NCBI RefSeq assembly: GCF_000236785.1
Contig: NZ_AGUF01000071.1
Span: 1 to 64,000 of the forward strand
Reading direction: 5' to 3'
From: Achromobacter arsenitoxydans SY8
GTDB lineage: Bacteria; Pseudomonadota; Gammaproteobacteria; Burkholderiales; Burkholderiaceae_B
DNA: 64,000 nt
Part shown: in pieces, positions 36,698 through 44,433 of the stretch
How positions within the stretch are numbered: position 1 is the stretch's first letter
Layout: each line of letters begins with the position of its first letter
Made by a program: the position numbers and the translations under genes
Notes under the pieces: model-generated
The model's input: only the letters and a program-made list of their open reading frames with translations
Databases searched by the model: none
Told to the model about the DNA's origin: nothing

Positions 36698-38083
36698 ATG
36701 CTTCGCCTACCCATTACCGCACGCATTCCGCTTGCGGTGTCATTACTGTTTCTGTTGATCTCCGCTGCTCTTATTTCGCTGGCGCTGCATGGTGTGTCCC
36801 GGCAGTTCGACAGACAGGTTTCGGATCTGGGCCAGGTGTACCTGGACGGCTTGTCCGCCGCGATCCTGCCGTCGGTGCGCGCCGGAGACGCGGTGCAGAT
36901 GGTCGAGGTGCTGAACCGGGCGCTGGATACGCACCTTGGCGTGGTTGACCGGACGCTTGCCGTGGTTGCCCCCGACCACCGCCTGCTTGCGCATGTGGCG
37001 CGCTATCCCGAGGTTGAACCCATTCCCCTCGCTTCATTCACCGACGCATCCGGCACACTGGTCAATCTGCGGTCGGAAGGGGTATGGACGTGGCGCCTGC
37101 TGGACGACAGCCGGTCGGATCTGGGCACTGTGGTGGCCAATCTGGACGTCAGCGATTTTCTGCGGCAGCGCCAGGAACTGGCCTTGGAGCTGGGGCTGGT
37201 AGGCCTGGCAATAAGCCTGATCGGCGCGGTGCTGTGCTTTGGTATGGCGCGGCGGCTTCAACGTCCCATTATTTCCCTGACCGAGGCGTTGCGCGGCGGC
37301 CCGGAGCATCGGCTGCGTCCCATGCGGGTGGCCACCTCCGACCCCGAACTCCAAGAGCTGCTGTCCGCGTACAACTGGATGGTCGAAAGCGTTAAAGAAC
37401 GCGAGGCGTTGGCCGAACGCAATTCACGCATCGAACGAGAGGCCGTGTTGGGGCGGATGTCGGCCGCGCTGGCGCACGAGGTGCGCAATCCGCTGGGCGG
37501 TTTGCGCACCGCCGTGCAGACACTGAGGCTGTTTGGTGAGCGAGGCGACGTGCGTACCGAGTCGCTGAACTTTATCGAACGTGGCGTGGAAGCGCTGCAA
37601 GCTGTGGTGGACGCCAGTTTGCGGACGTTCCGTCCAGGCGCTGCGTTGTTGCGCGAAGAAGATATCGCCGATATTCGCTTGATGGTTGGCGCGCAGGCAG
37701 CTCGGGGCGGTGTTCGGGTTGAGGTGCATTGCGAAGGATTGCAGGGCTTGCAGCTGGCGCTACCGGCTGGCGCCGTTCGCCAAGTGCTGCTGAACTTGGT
37801 GCTTAATGCAATTCAGGCTTCACCTGCCGGTGCGCTGGTGCTTGTGGTTGCCCGCGCCCGGCCCACGGTGTTGACGTTGCATGTGGTGGATGCGGGCAGC
37901 GGCTTGCCCGTCGCCGCCCGCCACGCTTTGAAAGGGCTTCCTGCCGAGGGCGAGGGGATGGGATTGGGTATCGTGGCGGATCTGATAAAAGGCATGCAAG
38001 GCCGTCTGCGTGTCACGCATCTGGCTAGCGGCACGCGCATCTCCGTGCGCTTGCCTTTTGCGGTACAGGAAGACGCGTCTTGA
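36698..38083 (+). CDS. Two-component sensor histidine kinase
   Basis: Membrane sensor with two TM helices (about 8-28 and 162-182) flanking a 130-residue periplasmic domain, then HAMP, a HisKA domain with H260 (AALAHEVRNPLGGLRT), and a catalytic domain with the N-box (VLLNLVLNAIQAS) and G-boxes (DAGSGLPV, GMGLGIV). The start is uncertain: the ATG at 36698 precedes the first TM helix, but no ribosome site is clear, and a GTG at 36644 is possible. Its stop overlaps the start of the response regulator. It is likely to sense a substrate of TctAB. Confidence 0.88.
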   Translation: MLRLPITARIPLAVSLLFLLISAALISLALHGVSRQFDRQVSDLGQVYLDGLSAAILPSVRAGDAVQMVEVLNRALDTHLGVVDRTLAVVAPDHRLLAHVARYPEVEPIPLASFTDASGTLVNLRSEGVWTWRLLDDSRSDLGTVVANLDVSDFLRQRQELALELGLVGLAISLIGAVLCFGMARRLQRPIISLTEALRGGPEHRLRPMRVATSDPELQELLSAYNWMVESVKEREALAERNSRIEREAVLGRMSAALAHEVRNPLGGLRTAVQTLRLFGERGDVRTESLNFIERGVEALQAVVDASLRTFRPGAALLREEDIADIRLMVGAQAARGGVRVEVHCEGLQGLQLALPAGAVRQVLLNLVLNAIQASPAGALVLVVARARPTVLTLHVVDAGSGLPVAARHALKGLPAEGEGMGLGIVADLIKGMQGRLRVTHLASGTRISVRLPFAVQEDAS

Positions 38084-39390
38084 ATGACTTACAGGTATTG
38101 CTGATCGAAGACGACGAGCTGCTGGGCGGCGCACTGCTGCAACGCTTGCGGCTGGAAGGTATTTCTGCGCAATGGTTGCAGAGCTGCGCGCAAGCGGTCG
38201 AACTGTTTCGCAGGACGCGGATGCGCCCGGCCTTCCTGCTGGCCGACATCCGGCTCCCGGATGGTTCCGGTGAAGATCTGTATCGGCGCCTAATCCCCTA
38301 TCTGGCAAGCACCACTGTGGTGTTCGCCACGGCCTACGGTGACATCGCGCAAGCCGTGCGCCTCGTGTCGGCGGGCGCGAACGATTACCTGACCAAGCCC
38401 TACGACACCGATGCGCTGGTGGCGCGTATCCGGTCTGTGATCGCCGCCCAGCCCGCCGGATGCCCCGACGAGGTGTTTGAAAACCCCTACGTATTGCACG
38501 AGGAAACCTTACCTTTGGCGCAGGAGCTTGAACGCCTTGCCGCCAGTTCCCTGCCCGTGTTGCTTGAAGGCGAGACAGGCTCCGGCAAGGACCATGCCGC
38601 GCGTTATATCCACGCGCGTTCATCTTTTGCGTCGGGGCCTTTTGTGGCCGTCAACTGCGCCACTTTGGCGACCGATCTGACTGAAAGCCTGTTGTTCGGC
38701 CACCTGAAAGGGGCGTTCAGCGGAGCCAGCGCGGCACGCGAAGGTCTGTTCTCGGAAGCGGCGGGCGGCACACTTTATCTGGACGAGGTGACCGAACTGA
38801 CGCCGCGCGCGCAAGCGGCGCTGCTGGGCGTTCTGGAAAACGGCCAGTACCGGGCGCTGGGCGACAGCGCGCCCAGGCAGACGCATTGCCGGGTGCTTGC
38901 TAGCACCTGCATCGATCTTCAAGCGGCCATTGAAAAAGGCACCTTCCGCGCGGACCTCTTTTATCGGCTGGCGGTGGCCAGAGTGGCCACCCCACCGCTA
39001 CGGCAGCGCCTGGGCGCATTGTCGGCTTTGGCGCGCGCTATCCTTGCCGAGCAGCCATACACGGGTGCCGCCTTGTCCTCCGATGCCCTTCAGGCCATGC
39101 ATGCGTATGCCTGGCCCGGCAATGTGCGGGAACTCAAGAATCGCATCGCGCGCGCGGCAGTCATGGCGGATGACGCCATACTGCAAAGCGGCGACCTTTT
39201 TCCCGAAAGCAAACTTGTGGAACAGCCAGTTTTGGCTGCTACGCGGTTTGACGCGGAACAGCGTGCCATCCAGCAAGCCATTTCCGAATCTGGCGGCCAT
39301 ATGGGTCAGGCGGCCAAGCTCCTGGGGATTTCGCGAACAACCTTATGGAAGAAGCTGCGAGCGAGGCGGGACGACGGCGCTGCGGATTGA
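38080..39390 (+). CDS. Sigma54-dependent response regulator (NtrC family)
   Basis: The 436-residue product has a receiver domain with D56 (LLADIRLPDGSG), an AAA+ domain with Walker A GETGSGKD and Walker B-like TLYLDEV, and a C-terminal Fis-type helix-turn-helix (GHMGQAAKLLGISRTTLWKKL). The sigma54-contact loop reads GAFSGA instead of GAFTGA. It starts at TTG (38080), supported by AGGAAG about 8 bases upstream and overlapping the kinase stop. DctB/DctD-like pairing with a divergent carboxylate transporter is likely. Confidence 0.92.
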   Translation: MNDLQVLLIEDDELLGGALLQRLRLEGISAQWLQSCAQAVELFRRTRMRPAFLLADIRLPDGSGEDLYRRLIPYLASTTVVFATAYGDIAQAVRLVSAGANDYLTKPYDTDALVARIRSVIAAQPAGCPDEVFENPYVLHEETLPLAQELERLAASSLPVLLEGETGSGKDHAARYIHARSSFASGPFVAVNCATLATDLTESLLFGHLKGAFSGASAAREGLFSEAAGGTLYLDEVTELTPRAQAALLGVLENGQYRALGDSAPRQTHCRVLASTCIDLQAAIEKGTFRADLFYRLAVARVATPPLRQRLGALSALARAILAEQPYTGAALSSDALQAMHAYAWPGNVRELKNRIARAAVMADDAILQSGDLFPESKLVEQPVLAATRFDAEQRAIQQAISESGGHMGQAAKLLGISRTTLWKKLRARRDDGAAD

Positions 39391-39559
39391 GCGGCTGCTT
39401 GCACTCCGCCCAACCGCATTCGGTGCTACGGATGTCCGCTCCTGGCCGATAGCTGTCTTACTCCGGCCGCGCGCGTTTTCAGTGCCGCCCTGCATCATAA
39501 GTGCACGGTTGTTCCGCTGCGCACAATGTACCTGCCTGCGAAGTATGCCGTGCGGGATC

Positions 39560-40846
39560 TCATGCCAAGGGATACTGCCGCCGCAGTCGCTCGAGCGCCG
39601 CGCGCAGCGCACGCTTTATGCTGCGCGCCTCCACGTCATCGTCGTCGGGCTTGGCCAAGCGCACATGGCGCTCTCGCACGGGTGCGGTCAGTGGTTCCAG
39701 CTGCAGCGAGATCGGGGCGCCGGGCCCCGGCTGCATGGCGCTCACGCGCACGTCTACTGAATGGCCTATCTGTCTTGCCAGTTCTCGCGCTCCCGCGGCG
39801 TTTTCTTCGTAGCTTGCCTGATCCGATGGTCCGTGGCCGAACCCTGCCGACAGCCGTGCCGGCCCGGCGCCGCGCAACCGTGCGGCCAGATCGTCGAAGG
39901 CCTGGGCCAGCTCGCCAGCGAATCCTTCATATACCGCGTCGATTTCTGCGAGCGAGCGGAGCAGACCCTGCGCACCATCGAGCCCGGTCAGATCGAGCGC
40001 GAGACGCGCATGGCCGCGTGTATCCCGGCGCAGCCAAGCAGCCGTGACCAGTTCGTCCAGCAAGTGGGTGGGTGGATGAAAACGATAGCTGCGGCCGTGA
40101 CGCGACATGATGCGGGACCGATCCGGGGAGGCGTCATCGGTGGCCAGCAGTTCGATGCGAGGCGCCTCGGTAAGGCACACATCGCCGCCCGCAGCGATCA
40201 GGCACGCTGCTTCAAGACGGCCGCGCACCAGTATGCGGCATCGGTAATGGCGTGCCAGCAGGGTGTCGACGGTTAGACCCGCGGTGAATGCGTGCTCGCC
40301 CGCAGGCAGCATCAGCAACTCCAATTCGGAGGGGCCGTCCACAATCAACCATGGGCCGCCTGCCTCGTTATGCAGCGCTTCGTCGTGCAGCAAGGCTGCA
40401 TCGCCCACGCATACGCGCCGCGCCTGCAGGCCGGCCTGAAAGATCCAGCCTGCCACGCGCAACCGCGGGTGATCCGGCAACGCGTCGGGCAAATGCAGTG
40501 TTGCTGCGCGCACGGGGGCATTGGCGGCTAGAAAGACCCATTCGCGTTCGGCATCGAGGGGAAACCGCGCTTGGGCAGCTTCGTCCATCAAACCATACGC
40601 AGCCGCGTTGTCGGTGTCGCGGATGCGTTCCAGAAGGCGCTGAGCCCGTTCCAGGTTGAGCACGTCAAATTCGACGCCCGCCCATGACAAGCGCGCGACC
40701 GTGGGCGCCATGCGCGCGTGTTCGGCCCACGCCCTTGCCGCATCAGCCTGCGCCTCAAGCTCGGCGCGTTGCGTCTCGGCATCGTCCAGACGCTGCGCGC
40801 GCTGCTGCTCGCGCCATCGCATGCGCGCGTCGGTCGGGCTACCCAT
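39560..40846 (-). CDS. Unknown 428-aa protein
   Basis: Soluble, without TM segments. Residues 5-45 are a charged helical, coiled-coil-like start (REQQRAQRLDDAETQRAELEAQ). A mixed central part follows, rich in beta-forming stretches (ELLMLPAGEHAFTAGLTVDTLL), and then a C-terminal helical segment ending in IKRALRAALERLRRQYPLA. I recognise no family. A small membrane protein gene overlaps its start, so they form an operon. The start could be the GTG at 40849 or the ATG at 40846; AAGGA precedes both. Confidence 0.55.
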   Translation of the reverse strand: MGSPTDARMRWREQQRAQRLDDAETQRAELEAQADAARAWAEHARMAPTVARLSWAGVEFDVLNLERAQRLLERIRDTDNAAAYGLMDEAAQARFPLDAEREWVFLAANAPVRAATLHLPDALPDHPRLRVAGWIFQAGLQARRVCVGDAALLHDEALHNEAGGPWLIVDGPSELELLMLPAGEHAFTAGLTVDTLLARHYRCRILVRGRLEAACLIAAGGDVCLTEAPRIELLATDDASPDRSRIMSRHGRSYRFHPPTHLLDELVTAAWLRRDTRGHARLALDLTGLDGAQGLLRSLAEIDAVYEGFAGELAQAFDDLAARLRGAGPARLSAGFGHGPSDQASYEENAAGARELARQIGHSVDVRVSAMQPGPGAPISLQLEPLTAPVRERHVRLAKPDDDDVEARSIKRALRAALERLRRQYPLA

Positions 40847-40848
40847 CA

Positions 40849-40989
40849 CTACTGTCCTTCCGTCTCGTTCTTTTTCGCCTTGTCCTTTTTTTCACCGTCG
40901 TAGTGAGACTTGATGGCGAGAAACATGCCCGTGCCCAGCACGAGGAGCTTGAACGTACCGAAGATTACAGGGACCCAAAAATTCATCAT
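40849..40989 (-). CDS. Small single-TM protein (46 aa) overlapping the unknown gene
   Basis: An N-terminal hydrophobic helix (FWVPVIFGTFKLLVLGTGMFL, about residues 4-25 with breaks) is followed by a highly charged tail (DGEKKDKAKKNETEGQ). GAGGA abuts the first ATG; a second ATG (40986) gives better spacing. Its stop overlaps the start codon region of the 428-aa gene, indicating translational coupling. I do not recognise the family. Confidence 0.65.
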   Translation of the reverse strand: MMNFWVPVIFGTFKLLVLGTGMFLAIKSHYDGEKKDKAKKNETEGQ

Positions 40990-41159
40990 TTCCTCAACAA
41001 CGCTGCCACAGCAGCTTCATTTCCTGCTCGTGCGCAGCGAGCGCTATTAGCAGGCGCCGTAGACAGAACCCGTAGGCGTTTCCCCATGCCTTCACCTCGG
41101 TTGCTTAAAAAATTGGCAACGCTGAACGAGGGTGGAAGCGGGCTGAGCGGGCGTTATAC

Positions 41160-41262
41160 TCCATACAAGATTGCAAATAGTACCGCTAAAATCCATACAA
41201 AAGGTTGAATTTTGGGCTGATATGCCTGTTTTCGCCTGCCAAAGCGGCAAAAATCCATACAT
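41160..41262. promoter_or_regulatory. Three direct repeats upstream of the MocR gene
   Basis: TCCATACA occurs at 41160, 41192 and 41254 in the same orientation, 32 and 62 bases apart, about three and six helical turns. The last copy ends 12 bases before the start codon. MocR/GntR-aminotransferase regulators are known to bind direct repeats, so these may be autoregulatory sites. Confidence 0.6.
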
Positions 41263-41273
41263 AAAGATAAGAC

Positions 41274-42683
41274 ATGCCTCTCTCACGTCGCCTTAAGAAA
41301 GCCAACATGTCTTGGGTGCGTCCCCTGGCCGCCGGCTCAGGCGCCCGGTACCAGCAGATCGCCACGCAGATCGTTACGGCGGTGGAGGACGGGGTGCTTC
41401 GGCCGGGCGATCGCCTGCCCCCGCAGCGAGAGCTGGCCCGGGCATTGGGTGTTGATCTGACGACCGTCACCCGTGCGTACTCGGAGGTTCGCCAGAAAGG
41501 GCTGTTGGAAGCTCAGGGCGCAGGCGGGACCTATGTGGCCTATTCCGGGTCCGATGCGGGGGGGGCGATTGATCTGGGCATGAATATCCCTCCCCTGCTC
41601 AACAGTGCTGAGTTTTCGCACATGCTTGCGCAAGGCAGTGGCGCAACGCAGGCAGCCGCAAGCGCGATGGACCTGATGAGCTATCACGTGGGTGCAGGGG
41701 CCAATCGGCATCGTGCAGCAGGGGCGAAATGGCTGCAGCCGATGATAGGCAGCACGGACATCGAGCGGATCGTGGTTTGCCCGGGCGCTCAAACCGCTAT
41801 CGCGGCACTGATTCTGGCCAGGAGCCTGGCCGGCGACGCCATTGCCTGCGATGAATTGACTTACCCAGGCTTCCTGGCCGCAGCCCGCGTGCTCCAGCGT
41901 TCGGCCGTAGGGGTGAAGTCGGATGAATTCGGCATGGACCCTGTCGACCTGGAGCGCGTGTGCAAACAGCATCGGCCCGCGCTGCTGTATTTGAATCCGA
42001 CGATTCAGAACCCCACTGCGCTGACGCTCTCTACCGAGCGACGGACAGCGCTGCTGCGTGTTGCAGCGCAATTTGCATTGCCAGTCATTGAGGATGATCC
42101 CTACTGGCTGTTAGCCGAGCGCCCGCCGAGCACGATGTTTTCATTGGCTGCCAACACGTCGTCGACGCCGGTTTACTACGTCTCGACACTATCTAAATGC
42201 ATAGCGCCTGGCCTTCGAACCGCTTACCTGGTCGTACCAGCTGGCGAGCCGTTAAGTCCGGTTCTGGATGCCCTGCGCTCGCTGGCTCTGATGCCCACCC
42301 CCTGGATGACTGAAATGGCGTCGACCTGGATAGAGTCGGGGGCTGCCGTTCAATGGCTGGCGCAGGTCAAGGTCGAACTGCGCCATCGACAAGCGATCGC
42401 AGCAGAGATCCTTCCGGGGAATATTCAGGCCGACCCGCATGGGCTACACCTCTGGCTCCAGTTGCCGCGTCATATCGACTTCTACCGGCTTACGCAAACG
42501 GCGCTGCAGCAAGGCTTGAGTGTCACTGACTCGGAGTCGTTCTCCACGGGGTCGTTCAGCCCCGTGGCGCTTCGAGTGTCATTGGGGGGAGCGCTTGATC
42601 GAAATCGCCTGACGCAGGGTCTGACACGGCTGGCGGAGTTGCTCAAGGGCGATCATGCCAGGCGGGTTTCGAGCGTAGTGTGA
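41274..42683 (+). CDS. MocR-family regulator (GntR wHTH fused to aminotransferase-like domain)
   Basis: The 469-residue protein has an N-terminal GntR winged helix (about 18-85: GVLRPGDRLPPQRELARALGVDLTTVTRAYSE, split) and a fold-I aminotransferase domain (about 120-460). The PLP lysine is K308 (STLSKCIAPGLRT), and the NPTIQNPTALTLS, DDPYW and SP motifs are typical. Such proteins sense PLP or amino-group metabolites and usually regulate nearby transport or enzyme genes. The start is the ATG at 41274; the ribosome site is weak (AAGATAAG). Confidence 0.93.
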   Translation: MPLSRRLKKANMSWVRPLAAGSGARYQQIATQIVTAVEDGVLRPGDRLPPQRELARALGVDLTTVTRAYSEVRQKGLLEAQGAGGTYVAYSGSDAGGAIDLGMNIPPLLNSAEFSHMLAQGSGATQAAASAMDLMSYHVGAGANRHRAAGAKWLQPMIGSTDIERIVVCPGAQTAIAALILARSLAGDAIACDELTYPGFLAAARVLQRSAVGVKSDEFGMDPVDLERVCKQHRPALLYLNPTIQNPTALTLSTERRTALLRVAAQFALPVIEDDPYWLLAERPPSTMFSLAANTSSTPVYYVSTLSKCIAPGLRTAYLVVPAGEPLSPVLDALRSLALMPTPWMTEMASTWIESGAAVQWLAQVKVELRHRQAIAAEILPGNIQADPHGLHLWLQLPRHIDFYRLTQTALQQGLSVTDSESFSTGSFSPVALRVSLGGALDRNRLTQGLTRLAELLKGDHARRVSSVV

Positions 42684-42707
42684 CTTGCGATCATCGCGGC
42701 AGGGGCG

Positions 42708-43319
42708 TCAACCGATGATGGGAACCTGCGGGGCCGCGTCTCTCGGCAGGTGGCCGGTCAGGCGCGGGTCGATTTGCACCTCTACCCGAACCGCATAGGG
42801 CTTGAAGCCGGCGTTGATATAGAAGCGCAGTGCTGAAGGGTGGTCGTAGGTGCAGGTGTGGACCCACAGGCGCTTGATGGGGCGTGCCCAAGCCAGCGCG
42901 ATGGCCTTGCTCATCAACGCGCGGCCAAGGCCTATGCCCGTGCAGTCAGCGGTCAGGCCCAAGAACGTCAATTCGCACTGGCCTGTCTGGCGGAAGTCCA
43001 GTTCCAGAATGCCTACGTCCTCCCGGCTGCTCCGGACAATGTGGACCTCGACATTGGGGTCGGCCAGGGTGGCGGCCAAGTCGTCGTCGGCCATGAAAAG
43101 GCGAGAAAACCAAAGCCAGTCGGCGCCGACCTTCCGGAACAGGCTGCGGTAAGCATCGAGACCAATGTCGGCGACCGGAGCAAGGGTAAAGCCCGCAGGC
43201 AAGGAGGTGTCGGCCGCGACGGGCCTGGACAGCATTTCGAGATCGGTGACGACGCTGGCAATGTGGCCGGGAGGGACGTCGGAATAGCCGGTCGGGACGA
43301 ATTGGGGGGGCGTAGTCAT
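42708..43319 (-). CDS. GNAT-family N-acetyltransferase
   Basis: Acetyl-CoA dependent acetyltransferase of unknown acceptor. The acetyl-CoA motif A is LTADCTGIGLGRALMSKAIALAW near residues 130-152, and the later HPSALRFYINAGFKPY segment is motif B. I use the ATG at 43319 (203 residues). In-frame extension to 43427 would overlap the AraC gene by 44 bases and adds an unlikely leader. It converges on the MocR gene (24 bases), and the AraC gene lies upstream in the same orientation. Confidence 0.85.
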   Translation of the reverse strand: MTTPPQFVPTGYSDVPPGHIASVVTDLEMLSRPVAADTSLPAGFTLAPVADIGLDAYRSLFRKVGADWLWFSRLFMADDDLAATLADPNVEVHIVRSSREDVGILELDFRQTGQCELTFLGLTADCTGIGLGRALMSKAIALAWARPIKRLWVHTCTYDHPSALRFYINAGFKPYAVRVEVQIDPRLTGHLPRDAAPQVPIIG

Positions 43320-43383
43320 GGTCTGCACGTTCGATAATTCCAGCACTATGCCTCGCGCCGATCTTCCTGTCTTGAACGCTATT

Positions 43384-44160
43384 TCACCCTTTGCGCCACT
43401 GGCTCGGCGGGACGCCAAAAAGTGCACGGAATCTGCGCGTCAGGTGGGATTGGTCCGAGAAGCCAAGATCCATGGCCACCGCCGCAATGCTGTCGCCCCG
43501 GGCGATCCTGGCTCGCGCCTGGCTGACGCGCAGGTTCCAGCTCCAAGCCAACGGAGGCATTCCGTAGGCCCTGGAAAAGGCCCGAACGAGTTGTACGGGT
43601 GTCAGTCCGGCGTCGCTGGCCAGATCAGTCAGCGACGGCAAGACCGGGTCATCGCGCAGGCGCTCGGCAATCCGGCCTACGGCCGCAGGAACGCACCGCG
43701 TATCCGCAGCGTGGCTTGCGCCGGCAAGCTTCAACAGGTCGCCAAAAATCTGAGTGAGCCCTTCAAGCGCCACACCATCAGGCGTTGCCCGGTCCAACGC
43801 CGACCGGATGGCGCCATGCATCTTGGCCGCGAACAGCGGGGCTCTCAACAAAGGCTTGTCAAAAACGGTCTCTGCGCTGACGCCCGCTAATTCGGGGAGG
43901 ACTGTCGGGTCAACATACATGCTGACAAACTGCCAGGGCTCACTGACGACACGTGAACTTTGAATTTGCGCCGGGTTGTAGAGGGTGATGTCTCCCGCTG
44001 CGGCATCAAAGCTCTGCTTGTCGAGTGTGATGCTCTCCAGCCCCCGCACATTCACGCTGAGTACAAACTCGTCGTGGAAATGGGGCGCAAATCCACGAGC
44101 GTCGTCCTCGACGCGTACGACTTCGATACCTTTGAACTGACGGCGAGAGAACGATCCCAT
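43384..44160 (-). CDS. AraC-family transcriptional regulator
   Basis: The 258-residue protein has an N-terminal cupin-like sensing domain (HFHDEFVLSVNVRG) and a C-terminal pair of helix-turn-helix motifs (LTPVQLVRAFSRAYGMPPL; AAVAMDLGFSDQSHLTRRF). A GNAT acetyltransferase gene follows 64 bases downstream and is the obvious candidate co-transcribed gene. The 273 bases between it and the divergent phosphatase gene hold no feature that I recognise. Confidence 0.9.
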   Translation of the reverse strand: MGSFSRRQFKGIEVVRVEDDARGFAPHFHDEFVLSVNVRGLESITLDKQSFDAAAGDITLYNPAQIQSSRVVSEPWQFVSMYVDPTVLPELAGVSAETVFDKPLLRAPLFAAKMHGAIRSALDRATPDGVALEGLTQIFGDLLKLAGASHAADTRCVPAAVGRIAERLRDDPVLPSLTDLASDAGLTPVQLVRAFSRAYGMPPLAWSWNLRVSQARARIARGDSIAAVAMDLGFSDQSHLTRRFRALFGVPPSQWRKG

Positions 44161-44433
44161 GGCGGGAAATGTTAGCTCAAGCGCACTGCGGCGTTGGGGG
44201 GGCTGGACGAATGCCCGCCTCGATCAGCTTCTATTCATAGCACCCAGTCTAAAGAGTCGGCTTGATGGCCTTGGGATCAGAGGGTGGGCATCTGGCCCGG
44301 CAGCCACAGCGCCAGTTGCGGGGCGGCCAGCAGCACGCCGAACCAGACGTGCGTCAAGTTCACACTTATGTCATCGCGCCTAAACAATGGGCTACTAGCA
44401 TGCAGCGCTCGTTCACCCCTACGACTACAACTC

